From positions 496,001-560,000 of the forward strand of contig NZ_VJZZ01000002.1 in NCBI RefSeq assembly GCF_009659535.1: a DNA stretch of 64,000 nucleotides. Reading direction: 5' to 3'. The translations under genes and the position numbers were made by a program. The notes beneath the pieces were generated by a model that ran no database searches, had not been told where the DNA came from, and saw only the letters and a list, made by a program, of their open reading frames with translations. The DNA comes from Aggregicoccus sp. 17bor-14. GTDB taxonomy: Bacteria; Myxococcota; Myxococcia; Myxococcales; Myxococcaceae. Below, piece by piece: positions 1 through 8,964 of this stretch; within the stretch, counting starts at the first letter, position 1, and each line of letters starts with the position of its first letter.

Positions 1-514
1 CCGTGCGCGGGTCATCCGCCTTGTCCACGTAGACGATGTCGAAGGGGCCGTTGGAGTTGAGCTGCAGCACCGTCTCCTCGGACGTGGTGAGGAAGTGCTT
101 GTGGCCCTTGGGCATGGAGAAGTAGCCGCCCGCACTCAGCGCGGTCATCTTCGACGCGTCGAACTTCGCGCCCATGCCGATGCTCGCGTTGCCCGACAGC
201 ACCGTGAGGCGCTCGTCCTGCGAGTGGTGGTGCGGCCCGATGCGGTAGTTCGCCGGGAACTTGATGCGCATCGCGAAGGGGCCGGGCTTGCCGGGGTCTC
301 CCTCGAGCACCGCCACCTTGGCACCCGGCGGTAGCGACGGCGGCCCGTCTCCCCACTTCAGGTCGTTCGCGGTGACGACCACGTCCTGGCCCGCGCCCAT
401 GTGCTTCGCGGCCGCGTGGCCCTCGTGGGAAGTGGGGGTGGCCTGCGCGAAGACGAGCGCGGCGGGCAGGCAGAGTGCGCCGGTCAAGAGTGTGCTGCGG
501 AGTGTGCGGATCAT
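1..514 (-). CDS. Secreted cupin-domain protein (3' end outside window)
   Basis: About 171 codons are visible; the C-terminus lies beyond base 1. Residues 1-24 form a signal peptide, so the product is probably periplasmic or secreted. The rest is a single cupin: motif 1 at about residues 94-108 carries HHHSQDE with a following LSG, and motif 2 at 129-143 carries MPKGHKH, which together would bind one divalent metal. The substrate cannot be told. The ATG is preceded by a strong AGGAGG-type ribosome site about 5 bases upstream, which fixes the start. It is divergent from the M28-like peptidase gene with about 175 bases between them. The cupin assignment is firm; enzyme, sensor or storage role is open. 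Confidence 0.85.
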   Translation of the reverse strand, partial: MIRTLRSTLLTGALCLPAALVFAQATPTSHEGHAAAKHMGAGQDVVVTANDLKWGDGPPSLPPGAKVAVLEGDPGKPGPFAMRIKFPANYRIGPHHHSQDERLTVLSGNASIGMGAKFDASKMTALSAGGYFSMPKGHKHFLTTSEETVLQLNSNGPFDIVYVDKADDPRT

Positions 515-689
515 GCGGACCTCCTCTGGGGTCGACTCCGGAAGCTGGGAGGGTGCGCGGGGTGTTTCCATCGCGCCCGGGTCGCAGGGCAGAGGTCGAC
601 CGCTCGCGGCGGAGGCGGCGCTGCGCACCGCTCCCCGACCGCCCAGCGGCGGGTGGAACATTCGCCTCGCCCGTCGGGTGGAGGGCAGA

Positions 690-2849
690 ATGCCTCCCTC
701 TCCCCGAGGTGCTGCCCTGAGAACCCGCCTGCTGCTGCCGCTCGTCCTCCTCGCCCTCCCCGCCGCCGCTGCTGCGCCCTCGCCCCTGGGTCCCATCTCG
801 CCCGAGACCGGCCTGGTGCTGCGCGATGACGTCGTGCGCGCGTACATCCAGGAGAGCTCGGGGGACCGCATCCACGACAGCGTGGCGCGGCTCGCCTCGC
901 AGGCGCGCGACGCCCAGGGTGACTACGCGCGGGCGGCCGACTGGATGAAGGGCGCGGCGGAGGCCGCGGGGCTGAAGGACGTGCACCTGGAGGCCCTGGA
1001 GGACGGGCCGCAGTGGCGCGCCACCCGCGGCGAGCTGTGGCTGAGCGCGCCGCAGCGCTTCAAGGTGACGAGCTACGCGGACCAGCCGATGAGCCTCGGG
1101 ATGGGCAGCGGCGCCTTCGAGGGCCAGGGCCTCGAGCTGGTGGACGTGGGCGAGGGCAGCTCGGACGCGGACTACGCGGGCAAGGAGCTGAAAGGCAAGG
1201 TGGCCTTCACCTCGGGCATCCCGTACCCGGTGCTGACGAAGGCGGTGAAGGAGCGCGGCGCAGTGGGCGTGGTGAGCGCCTACTCCACGCCGCCGTGGAA
1301 CCTGCGCAACCGCCTGGACGGCGACTTCCCGGACGAGATCGGCTGGGCCGCGGTGCCGGACGCCATGTTCCCCGAGGGCATGCGCCGGCCCTTCCTCTTC
1401 ATGCTCTCCGACCGCCGGGCGCGCGAGCTGCGCACGCAGCTGAAGGCCGGCCCGGTGAAGGTGGACGTGAGCGTGCAGGCGGAGATGTACCGGGGGCACT
1501 TCGACATCGTCAGCGGCGTCATCCCGGGCAGCTCGCGCGCGAACGAGGAGGTGGTGCTCACCGCGCACCTGGACCACTACAAGCCGGGCGCGGACGACAA
1601 TGCGTCGGGCTCGGCGACGCAGCTCGAGCTGGTGCGCACCTGGACGGAGCTCATCCGCCGCGGCGTGGTGCCGCCGCCCGCGCGAACGCTGCGGGTGCTG
1701 TGGGTGCCGGAGCTCGTGGGGACGCGCAGCTGGCTCGCGCACCACGCCGCGGACCCGGTGAAGCGCGTGGCCAACTTCAACTTCGACATGCTCGGCGCGA
1801 GCCTCAGCCGCATGCACTCGCGCTACGTGGTCTCGTACGCGCCGGACTGGAACGCGAGCTTCGTGAACGCCGTCGCCGAGTCGACGCTGGACTTCATGAA
1901 CCGCTTCAACGCCGTGGCCTACCCCGCGCGCAAGGACCTGCACATCATCTCCGTGACGGGCTCGCGCGACCCGCTGGATGGCGTCATGGAGCGCTACACG
2001 CGCGGCTCCGACCACCAGCTCTTCAACGACCACGGCATCCCCGCCGTGTCCTTCACCACCTGGCCGGACGACGGCTACCACACCAGCGGCGACCGGCCGG
2101 AGAACGTGGACCCCACGCAGCTGCACCGCGCCGCCGTCCACGGGCTCGCCTCGGTCACGGTGGCCGCCTGGGCGGAAGGGGAGGGCGCGCTGCAGGTGGC
2201 GCGGCTCGTCTCCCTGTACGCGGTGAAGCGCCTCGCCCAGGACGAGTTCGAGGCGCGCCAGGCGCTCGCCGCCGCGCCGCTCGCCTCGCTGCCCGAGGTG
2301 TACCGCCTCACCCGCGCCGACGTGCGCGCCGCCCACCAGCGCGAGCGCCAGGCGCTGCTGTCCTGCATCCCGCTGGGCGCGCCCGAGGCCCCCGTGCAGG
2401 CGATGGTGAAGGCGCTGGGCACGGCCGAGGCGCAGGCGCTGGAGCGGCTGCAGAGCGATGCGCGCGGGCGCGACCCGAAGGTGAAGGAGCCGCGCCCCAC
2501 GGAGCTCGAGCGCCAGGCGCAGCGGCGCATCCCGCGGCGCGTGAAGGGCAAGGAGGAGGCCGCCTTCGCCGAGGTCACCGAGAAGCTGCCGAAGGAGGAG
2601 GCGCCCCGGGTGGCCGCGGTGAACGCCGCGATCGACGCGGCGATCGCGGCGCTGCGCGCGCGCGGCGAGGGCGAGCTGCGCTTCTTCGAGGTGCACGAGG
2701 CCATCGCGAGCTACGCGGACGGCAAGCGCTCCGTGGCCGACATCCGCGACGCCCTCTACGCCGAGTACGGCTACGCCTTCCCCGTCCCGGCGCTGATGGA
2801 CCTCTTCGACGTGCTGGAGAAGGGCGGGGTGATGACGCAGGCGCGCTGA
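690..2849 (+). CDS. Secreted M28-like zinc aminopeptidase
   Basis: A 719-residue protein with a signal peptide (residues 1-27). A PA-like insert lies near residues 110-260, then an M28-type metallopeptidase core. Putative zinc ligands are H293 (AHLDH), D303 (GADDNASG), E341 (VPELVG), D366 (NFDMLG) and H464 (YHTSGD). Classical M28 enzymes have two adjacent glutamates at the E341 site, the first being the general base; here it is proline, as in the aminopeptidase-like (DUF4910-type) branch as I recall it. The C-terminal 250 residues are charged and helical and may bind or regulate. The frame is open further upstream, but the ATG at 690 immediately precedes the signal peptide. Probably degrades peptides outside the cytoplasm; catalytic competence is not certain. 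Confidence 0.85.
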   Translation: MPPSPRGAALRTRLLLPLVLLALPAAAAAPSPLGPISPETGLVLRDDVVRAYIQESSGDRIHDSVARLASQARDAQGDYARAADWMKGAAEAAGLKDVHLEALEDGPQWRATRGELWLSAPQRFKVTSYADQPMSLGMGSGAFEGQGLELVDVGEGSSDADYAGKELKGKVAFTSGIPYPVLTKAVKERGAVGVVSAYSTPPWNLRNRLDGDFPDEIGWAAVPDAMFPEGMRRPFLFMLSDRRARELRTQLKAGPVKVDVSVQAEMYRGHFDIVSGVIPGSSRANEEVVLTAHLDHYKPGADDNASGSATQLELVRTWTELIRRGVVPPPARTLRVLWVPELVGTRSWLAHHAADPVKRVANFNFDMLGASLSRMHSRYVVSYAPDWNASFVNAVAESTLDFMNRFNAVAYPARKDLHIISVTGSRDPLDGVMERYTRGSDHQLFNDHGIPAVSFTTWPDDGYHTSGDRPENVDPTQLHRAAVHGLASVTVAAWAEGEGALQVARLVSLYAVKRLAQDEFEARQALAAAPLASLPEVYRLTRADVRAAHQRERQALLSCIPLGAPEAPVQAMVKALGTAEAQALERLQSDARGRDPKVKEPRPTELERQAQRRIPRRVKGKEEAAFAEVTEKLPKEEAPRVAAVNAAIDAAIAALRARGEGELRFFEVHEAIASYADGKRSVADIRDALYAEYGYAFPVPALMDLFDVLEKGGVMTQAR

Positions 2850-2872
2850 GCCGGCGGGCATGGAGGTGCGGG

Positions 2873-2901
2873 GCCGGGGCGCACCTACATTCGGCCCCGG
2901 C
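2873..2901 (+). terminator. Hairpin after the M28-like peptidase gene
   Basis: Arms GCCGGGGC (2873-2880) and GCCCCGGC (2894-2901) pair perfectly over 8 bases with a 13-base loop. It lies 24 bases after the stop at 2849 and ends 12 bases before the next gene's ATG at 2914. No U-tract follows, as is common in GC-rich genomes, so it may be a weak terminator or a leader structure for the next gene. Confidence 0.4.
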
Positions 2902-2913
2902 GTGGGCGGCGCT

Positions 2914-5340
2914 ATGGTTCTGCCCGTGAAGCCCCTCCGATTCCCCGCCCCCCGCGCCGTGACGGGCCTCGTCGCGGCGCTCGTCTCGCTCGCTGCGCGT
3001 GCCGACGAGTGCGCTCCCCCTGCGCCCCGGGACCCGCAGCCCCTGCTGCAGGCCGCACAGGCCGACGAGCTGTACGCGAAGGCCCTGACCGAGGCGGCGA
3101 ATGCCTGCCGCATCCCGGGCGAGCTGTGTGACGGCGCGCTGCAGCGCTGCAATACCCACGCGACTGCGCTGAACGCCCACGCCTCCGAGCACGCCGAGGA
3201 CGCGCTCCGCCAGGACCTCGCGCGCGTCCTGGGTGACGAGCACTTCGCTGCACAGCTCCCGGCCGCGCTCGCCGAGGCCCCTGCCTACTGCGCCGTCACG
3301 AACGTGGACCTCGCGGCCGCGCAGGCGAGCAAGCGCCGCGCGCAGGCGGCCTCGCACCGCCAGGTCCACGCAGAGCACACCCGGTGGAGCGCGTGGGTGC
3401 AGGCCGCCCTCACGCGCTGTGCGCAGAAGGCGCAAGGGGGCAACGCGGTCGCTGCAGCGGGAGCTGCGGGCGCCGCAGCCCCCGTGTCCCAGCCGCAGGT
3501 TGTGTCCGCTCCGACCTCGGCGACGTCTGCTCCGTCCGCCACGCCCGCCGCAGCGAGCGGCTCGGCCACTGCGGGCGCGCCCGTCGTCTCGCAGCCCAGC
3601 GCTGCTTCCACTGCGAGTGCCCCGGTGTCGCCGCAGCCCAGCGCTCCTCCGGCGCAGCGAGGGGTGTCCACCCGCGCAGCGGCTCCGGCAGCGGCGATGG
3701 CAGCCGTCCCGACGCGCGCCACGGCTGCGGTGTCGACCGTCAGCGCAGCGGGCAGCACGGCGGCTGCGACGGTGGTGAAGGCGGGCGGCGAGGCGGCACC
3801 TGCCGCGGCGGTCGCCGCTGTCGCCAGCACGAGCACCGGGAGCGCGACCCCGACGGCTGCTGTGGCAAGCAGCAGCACGAACGTGCCGACGGCGACTGCC
3901 TCGGTCCCGAGGAGCTCGCCGTCCACGAGCACTGCTCCGGCCTCCAGCAGCCCGGCACCGGCAGTGGCCGTGTCGCTCGGCACGAGCGCTGCGGCCGCGG
4001 CGCCGGCCGTCATCAAGGCGTCGGGGACGGCGCAGGCGGCTGCAGTGCCTGCGGTGAGCACGCCGCAGGCTTCTTCCTCCGCGCATACGGAGTCGCGTGC
4101 CACCGCCGACGCCCGCGCGCAGGAGGCGCGCCGCAGCGAAGACGAGGCGCTCGCGCGCGAGGAGGCGGAGCGCCGCCGCGCGCGGCTGCAGCGCGAACAG
4201 GCCGAGCAGCAAGCCCGCGCCGAGGCCGCAGCGGAGCGCCGCGAGGAGCTCGCGCGCCTGGAGGCGGAGCGCAAGCGGGCAGCGCAAGAGCGCGAGCAAT
4301 CCGAGGCGCGGCTCGCGAAGGCGCGCGAGGAGCGGGAGGAGCGCGAGCGACGCGAGAAGCTCGAGGCCAGGGCGCGGGCCGAGGAGTCGAAGCGCGACGA
4401 GGCCCGCCAGCGCGCAAAGGACCTCGAAGAGGCGGCTGAAGCAAAGCAGCAGGCGCACGAGCGCGCCGTCGCAGAGCTGAAGGCGCAGCAGCAGGCGCGG
4501 CTCGAGGCCCTTCGCGCCGAGCGCGCGTCGCTGCAGGCCGCGGAGCAGCGCGCGCGCCAGGGGAAGTCGCAGTCCCTGCAGGAGCAGCGCGAGGCGCAGG
4601 CGCGCGCGGCGCGGCTCTCGGCCATCGCGCGCGAGGAGCGCGAGACGCAGGCCGCGAGCGAGGCGCGCCTGCAGCAGCTCACCGAGCAGGAGGAGCAGCG
4701 CAAGACCACGGCGGAGCAGGAGCTCGCCGAGACGCTCGACGCCGCCGAGGACCCGCACGTGCGCCCGCGCGGCGAGCTCTCGCTCGCGGCGAGCGGCGGG
4801 CTGTCCTCGGCTTCGCCCTCCGCCCCCGAGCGCGCGTACCTCGCGGGCGGAACGTTGGGCGTGCGGCTCGGCCTCTTCGGCTCGGCGCCGCTCGAGGGCG
4901 GGCTTGCCTCCGGGCTGGAGCTGCAGGCACAGGGGCAGTACCTGCGGAGCCTCGCACGCAGCGCGCGCGAGGAGCGCTTCCGCGTGGTGCCCGGCGCGCG
5001 CTACTGGCTGGGCTCGGTGGGCCTCGGCGTGTCTGGCGAGTGGCAGCGCACGACGGTGACGAACCCGGCGCTCGGTCTCTCGTCCTCGGACAGCGCGCTG
5101 CTCGCGGGGCCGCAGGTGGCCTTCGCGCTGGCGGACGGCCCGCGGCGGCGCCTGGTGCTGAGCGGCCGCTGGCTCCCGCTGCTGGATGGCGCGAAGGGTG
5201 CGTTCGGCGCGAACCTGGAGGCAGGCGTGGGGCCGCTGCTGCTCGGCGCGGAGCTGCTGCGCTGGCGCACGTCCGCGCTGACGGTGCCGCAGGACGGCTG
5301 GGTGGCCTCGGCCTCGGTGGGCTACCGCGCGCGGTTCTGA
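2914..5340 (+). CDS. Secreted Ala-rich / coiled-coil protein with C-terminal outer-membrane-like domain
   Basis: An 808-residue protein with no family I recognise. Parts in order: signal peptide (about 1-29); helical Cys-containing region (30-170); long Ala/Ser/Thr/Pro-rich low-complexity linker (about 175-390); highly charged Arg/Glu/Ala coiled coil (about 395-610); and a C-terminal region (615-808) of alternating short strands ending in RARF, as in outer-membrane beta-barrels. It could span the periplasm, with the coiled coil as spacer and the barrel as anchor. ATG at 2914 is chosen because it precedes the signal peptide; GTG at 2926 is an alternative. The linker produces long open frames on the opposite strand that are composition shadows. 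Function unknown. Confidence 0.8.
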   Translation: MVLPVKPLRFPAPRAVTGLVAALVSLAARADECAPPAPRDPQPLLQAAQADELYAKALTEAANACRIPGELCDGALQRCNTHATALNAHASEHAEDALRQDLARVLGDEHFAAQLPAALAEAPAYCAVTNVDLAAAQASKRRAQAASHRQVHAEHTRWSAWVQAALTRCAQKAQGGNAVAAAGAAGAAAPVSQPQVVSAPTSATSAPSATPAAASGSATAGAPVVSQPSAASTASAPVSPQPSAPPAQRGVSTRAAAPAAAMAAVPTRATAAVSTVSAAGSTAAATVVKAGGEAAPAAAVAAVASTSTGSATPTAAVASSSTNVPTATASVPRSSPSTSTAPASSSPAPAVAVSLGTSAAAAAPAVIKASGTAQAAAVPAVSTPQASSSAHTESRATADARAQEARRSEDEALAREEAERRRARLQREQAEQQARAEAAAERREELARLEAERKRAAQEREQSEARLAKAREEREERERREKLEARARAEESKRDEARQRAKDLEEAAEAKQQAHERAVAELKAQQQARLEALRAERASLQAAEQRARQGKSQSLQEQREAQARAARLSAIAREERETQAASEARLQQLTEQEEQRKTTAEQELAETLDAAEDPHVRPRGELSLAASGGLSSASPSAPERAYLAGGTLGVRLGLFGSAPLEGGLASGLELQAQGQYLRSLARSAREERFRVVPGARYWLGSVGLGVSGEWQRTTVTNPALGLSSSDSALLAGPQVAFALADGPRRRLVLSGRWLPLLDGAKGAFGANLEAGVGPLLLGAELLRWRTSALTVPQDGWVASASVGYRARF

Positions 5341-5368
5341 CGCGCGCCCGGGCTCGCGGGGCCTGCGC

Positions 5369-6031
5369 CTAGAACCAGGCTCCCGCGAGGAGGCCGAAGC
5401 CGCTGCCGTCGATCGTCTCGAGGCCGCTCCCCGAGTACTTGACCCGCGTGTACCGGGCGCCGAGCTCGAAGCCGCCGTTGTTCCCGATGCGGAAGCCGTA
5501 CGCGTACTGGGCCAGCGCGCCGAACGCGGTCCCGTACCGGGTGGACGTGTCGCAGAGCCCGTCCACCGCGCAGGAGAACTTCGGCGAGAGGTGCGCGGTG
5601 AGGCCCGCTCCGAGCCGGTGGCCGCGGTTCGCGTACGAGACCACCACGTCGACCGGCAGGCGCGTGAACTTGATGGAGCCGTTCGAGCCGTTGACCTGGT
5701 CGAACTTGTAGCCGAGCGTGCCCTCCACCGCGAAGGGCAGCTCCGGGCGGTACAGCACGCCTGCCGCGAAGGTCATGAGCTGACCGGCCTTCAGCTTGCC
5801 CTCGCTGCCGTCGCTCCACTGCACGCGCGCGAGCTCCTTGCCCCCGAACGCGAGGTCCATGCGGACCAGGAAGGCGACGCTGCGCGAAGGAGGCGCCGGC
5901 GCTGCGACGGCCGGCTCGGAGGGCTCGGAGGCCGCGGGGGCGGGCGCTGCGGTCTGGGCGTGCGCCTTCGGAGCAGAGGCCGCGAGCGCGAGCGCCGCAG
6001 CGGTGCACAGCCACTTCGAGTCCACCTGCAT
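5369..6031 (-). CDS. Putative outer-membrane beta-barrel protein
   Basis: A 220-residue product with a signal peptide (1-26, cleaved after AHA) and a short Pro/Ala linker to about 48. The remainder is regularly spaced amphipathic strands ending in LLAGAWF, the aromatic C-terminus typical of outer-membrane barrels. Two cysteines (SCAVDGLC) could form a disulfide in an external loop. GGGAGGGG lies directly before the ATG and supports the start. It is convergent with the preceding coiled-coil protein, 28 bases between stops. Function unknown; probably a small channel or structural outer-membrane protein. Confidence 0.75.
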   Translation of the reverse strand: MQVDSKWLCTAAALALAASAPKAHAQTAAPAPAASEPSEPAVAAPAPPSRSVAFLVRMDLAFGGKELARVQWSDGSEGKLKAGQLMTFAAGVLYRPELPFAVEGTLGYKFDQVNGSNGSIKFTRLPVDVVVSYANRGHRLGAGLTAHLSPKFSCAVDGLCDTSTRYGTAFGALAQYAYGFRIGNNGGFELGARYTRVKYSGSGLETIDGSGFGLLAGAWF

Positions 6032-6216
6032 GTCCCCTCCCGGAGTGCGCGGGCCGCGGGCCCTGCGCTGTTGGGTGGCTGCCAGATACCGGGGTGCTCC
6101 AGAGCCCGTCAATCCCGAGGCGCAGGGCTTCCCCTGGCGCACGGCCGTGAGCAGGTGCGCGTGTGGGTGACGCGCGCGCCTCCGCCCAGGCTTCACCACG
6201 AGGGCATACGGGGCGC

Positions 6217-7128
6217 TCACCGCGCAGCGCGCGCGCGCCGGCGCCTCGGAGAGCCGGGCAGCGCGAGCATCGGCGGGAGACGCTCGGCGAGCAATTCGAC
6301 GAAGAGCCGCACCTTGGGCGGGAGGCTCGCGCGGCTCGGGTAGACGGCGTGGAAGGTGCGCACCAGTGCGGGGCGGGGGCCGAAGAGCACCTTCAAGCGG
6401 CCGTCGCGCACGGCCTCGTGGCAGAGGATGCCCGGCACGCGCGCGATGCCCACGCCGGCGAGGGCCGCGTCGCAGGCCACCTCCAGGTCGTTCACCGTGA
6501 GCACTGGCTCGATGCGCGCCTTCACGCCTCCGACGCTCCAGGTCTCGAAGGCGCTCAGCGCGATGCAGCGCGCGGCGCCCAGCGCCCGCGGCTCCGGCGT
6601 GCCGTGGCGCGCGAGGTAGCGGGGGCTCGCCACGTAGTACACCGCGCCCTCGCCCAGGCGGCGCGCCACGAGCGACGAGTCGTCCAGCGGCCCCGCGTGG
6701 ATGGCCACGTCCAGGCCCTCCTCGAGCACGTGCACGGGACGGTCGGCGAGCACCAGCTCCACCTGCAGCTTCGGGTGGCGGGCGAGGAACTCCGAGACCA
6801 CGGGCCCGAGGTAGCGGCGGCCGAAGAGCGAGGGCGAGGAGACGCGCAGGAGGCCCATGGCCTGCGCGAGCTGCTGCTGCACCTCGGCGTTCGCCTCGTC
6901 GATCTGCGCAGCGATGGCCGCGCAGCGCTCGTAGTAGGTGGCCCCCGGGCCGGTGACCCGCAGCTGCCGCGTGGTGCGCTCCAGCAGCCGCACGCCGAGC
7001 TGCGCCTCCAGCTTGCCCAGCCGCTCGCTCGCGCTCTGCTTGGTGATGCCGAGCCGGCGCGCGGCGCGGGTGAAGCTGCCCTCGCGCACGATGGAGGCGA
7101 AGAGGAGCATGTCGGACGGGGACACCAT
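6217..7128 (-). CDS. LysR-family transcriptional regulator
   Basis: A 303-residue LysR-type regulator of normal length. Winged helix-turn-helix at residues 1-60 (ARRLGITKQSASERL is the recognition region), then a periplasmic-binding-protein-like effector domain (about 90-290). The domain resembles the CrgA/DmlR-like branch. Translated divergently from the glutathione S-transferase gene with about 100 bases between them; that gap holds a T-N11-A dyad (7145-7159), so control of the transferase gene and of itself is the likely role. The C-terminus is an Arg/Pro-rich tail. The inducer is not apparent. Confidence 0.93.
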   Translation of the reverse strand: MVSPSDMLLFASIVREGSFTRAARRLGITKQSASERLGKLEAQLGVRLLERTTRQLRVTGPGATYYERCAAIAAQIDEANAEVQQQLAQAMGLLRVSSPSLFGRRYLGPVVSEFLARHPKLQVELVLADRPVHVLEEGLDVAIHAGPLDDSSLVARRLGEGAVYYVASPRYLARHGTPEPRALGAARCIALSAFETWSVGGVKARIEPVLTVNDLEVACDAALAGVGIARVPGILCHEAVRDGRLKVLFGPRPALVRTFHAVYPSRASLPPKVRLFVELLAERLPPMLALPGSPRRRRARAAR

Positions 7129-7144
7129 CGCTGTCCAGCCTATC

Positions 7145-7159
7145 CTGACAAAGCGTCAG
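7145..7159. promoter_or_regulatory. LysR-type operator (T-N11-A dyad)
   Basis: CTGAC-AAAGC-GTCAG is a perfect 5-bp dyad with the T-N11-A pattern (T at 7146, A at 7158) of LysR-family binding sites. It lies between the divergent LysR gene (start 7128) and the GST gene (start 7230), where an autoregulatory and activating site is expected. Confidence 0.6.
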
Positions 7160-7229
7160 CGCGCCGCCGCATTGTCCGTTCGCGCGGGGCGCCGCACCCT
7201 GCGTGCATCCCTCTTCCCGGAGCACGCCC

Positions 7230-7817
7230 ATGAAGCTCTATGCCGCCCCCAGGACCCGCGCCATCCGCCCCCGCTGGCTCCTCGAAGAGCTCGAGGTGCC
7301 GTACGCGCTGCAGCGGGTGGAGGTGTCCCAGCCCGAGGGCGTGTCGCCCGAGATGCGGGCGCTGCACCCGCTCGGCGAGGTGCCCGTGCTGGTGGACGGA
7401 GCGCTCACGCTCTTCGAGTCCTCGGCCATCTGCCTCTACCTCGCGGACCGCTTCCCCGAGAAGGGCCTCGCGCCGCTCCCCACGTCCGCGCAGCGCGGGC
7501 CCTATCTGCAGTGGCTGCTCTTCGCGGAGGTGACGCTCGAGCCGCTGGTGCTCGAGCAGCGCCTCCATGCGATGCGGCCGGAGGCGCCGCGCCCCGCGCC
7601 GCCCGCGCGGCTCGGGGAGGTGCTCGGCGCGCTCGAGCGGCACCTCGAGGGCCGCGAGTACGTGGCGACGGAGGGCTTCACCGCCGCGGACCTCGTCCTC
7701 TCCTCCATCCTCCACCTCGCGCACACCCTGCGGCTGCTCGAGCGCTACCCGCGGCTGAGCGAGTACACGCTGCGCTGCACGAAGCGTCCTGCGGTACGAC
7801 GGGCGGTCATGGGCTAG
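7230..7817 (+). CDS. Glutathione S-transferase family protein
   Basis: A 195-residue cytosolic GST. The N-terminal thioredoxin-like domain (1-78) begins KLYAAPRTRAIRPRW and contains the glutathione-binding ESSAIC motif near 65-70. The helical C-terminal domain carries the GST_C signature FTAADLVLSSIL. The position that usually holds the catalytic Ser/Cys/Tyr is occupied by Arg/Thr, so chemistry may differ from classical classes. A GTG nine codons upstream is in frame, but the ATG matches the family N-terminus. The divergent LysR gene probably controls it. Likely role: conjugation or reduction of electrophiles; substrate unknown. Confidence 0.88.
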   Translation: MKLYAAPRTRAIRPRWLLEELEVPYALQRVEVSQPEGVSPEMRALHPLGEVPVLVDGALTLFESSAICLYLADRFPEKGLAPLPTSAQRGPYLQWLLFAEVTLEPLVLEQRLHAMRPEAPRPAPPARLGEVLGALERHLEGREYVATEGFTAADLVLSSILHLAHTLRLLERYPRLSEYTLRCTKRPAVRRAVMG

Positions 7818-7863
7818 GGGCCCGCGCTAGGGTGTGGGGCGAGCCCTCATCGAAGGAGACCCC

Positions 7864-8367
7864 GTGACGTCCGCGACCCTGAGCGCCCTGCAGCAGTTCC
7901 CCTCCCAGCTCCGGCAGCTCTTCGACGAGGTGCCGCGCGAGCACTGGCACTGGACGCCCGCGTCCTGGGAGGGCATCCCGAGCGAGGCTCTCGACCCGGT
8001 CGGGCAGCTGTGCCACGTGCGGGACATCGAGCAGCTCGGCTACCACGTGCGCTTCAGGCGCCTGCTCGAGGAGCGCGAGCCCGTGCTCGCATCGCTCGAT
8101 ACCGAGGCGCTCGCGGTGCAGCAGCGCTACGCGGAGGCCGACCCCGCGCAGGCGCTCACCGCCTTCGCTCGCGCCCGCGAGCACACGATGGCGCTGCTGC
8201 AGGGGCTCTCCACCGCGCAGCTGCAGCGGCGCGGCTCCTTCGACGGCTACGGCGAGGTCACCGTGCAGTCGCTCATCCACTTCCTGAGCAGCCACGACCA
8301 GCAGCACCTCGCCGGGATGCAGTGGCTGCTGGGGCGCATCGCCAGCCTCGGTGGCTCTGCTCACTGA
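7864..8367 (+). CDS. DinB-family metal-binding protein
   Basis: A 167-residue four-helix-bundle protein of the DinB/YfiT superfamily. Putative metal-binding histidines are H51 (LCHVRD), and H144 and H148 (SSHDQQHLAG). Related proteins include thiol S-transferases and damage-inducible proteins of unknown activity. The GTG start at 7864 has GAAGGAG six bases upstream, which favours it over the ATG at 7834. It follows the GST gene by 46 bases and could be co-transcribed, fitting a thiol-transfer or detoxification role, though this is inference. Confidence 0.85.
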   Translation: MTSATLSALQQFPSQLRQLFDEVPREHWHWTPASWEGIPSEALDPVGQLCHVRDIEQLGYHVRFRRLLEEREPVLASLDTEALAVQQRYAEADPAQALTAFARAREHTMALLQGLSTAQLQRRGSFDGYGEVTVQSLIHFLSSHDQQHLAGMQWLLGRIASLGGSAH

Positions 8368-8477
8368 GCGACGCCGCCGCGGCCCAGCGTTCAGCGCCGG
8401 GCGGCCCGCGAGGCCGCACCCCTGACGAGATGCTGGCCGTGGGCGCGGCGCGGGTGTCTGCTGTGCGGCGCCCCTCC

Positions 8478-8762
8478 ATGCGAACCGCGAAGCCCTACAG
8501 CATCGACTACGCCCCCGCCGCCTGGCGCCACATCGGCTCGCTCTCCGGCGAGGAGTTCAGCGGCCTGCAGCGGGCGCTGCAGCGCATCGCGGAGGTGGCC
8601 ACCGCGGCGCTGCCGGCCGCACCCCCTGCGGGGCTCTTGCTGGAGGCGCAGGTGGCGGGCCTCGGCTTCCGCTACGCCGTGGAGGCCGAGCCACGGGTCG
8701 TACGGCTCGTGAGCCTCGAGCGGCTCGCGCGCCGCGCAGCGCGCACCCGCGCGGCCTCCTGA
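8478..8762 (+). CDS. Small RelE/ParE-like domain protein
   Basis: A 94-residue basic protein. The order Y-A-P-A-A-W near the start, an amphipathic helix with L-x-R-A-L-Q-R-I-A-E, then strands FRYAVEAEP and VVRLVSLERL follows the RelE/ParE toxin fold. No antitoxin-like gene is adjacent, and I see no clear catalytic residues, so it may be a solitary or domesticated member. The frame is open further upstream; the ATG at 8478 leaves the fold complete. Recognition is by pattern only. Confidence 0.6.
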   Translation: MRTAKPYSIDYAPAAWRHIGSLSGEEFSGLQRALQRIAEVATAALPAAPPAGLLLEAQVAGLGFRYAVEAEPRVVRLVSLERLARRAARTRAAS

Positions 8763-8964
8763 GCGCCGCTCCCGTCCACTCGCCGACTCCTACCTGCAGC
8801 GCGTTTTTGCCGCGACGCCGCACGCTTTCGTCCCCGCTGCCCGGCGACTACGACTCCGGTCTGAGTGCACCTTGCCGCGCAGCGAGCGCGCACCCAACTG
8901 GGCGGCCTTCCCGGGGGCGCCTCGCACCGCGCGTGCACGCCCCCCTCACTGGAGGTCCGAGCCG

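Noticed and set aside
12-3152. Open frame of over 1000 codons on the minus strand, antisense to the M28-like peptidase gene
   Set aside because: Arg/His/Ala-rich composition with no domain pattern and no ribosome site; it mirrors codon bias of the real gene on the plus strand.
3285-4709. 474-codon minus-strand Ala/Ser/Arg-rich frame in the coiled-coil protein gene
   Set aside because: Low-complexity shadow of the linker and coiled coil; no independent start signal.
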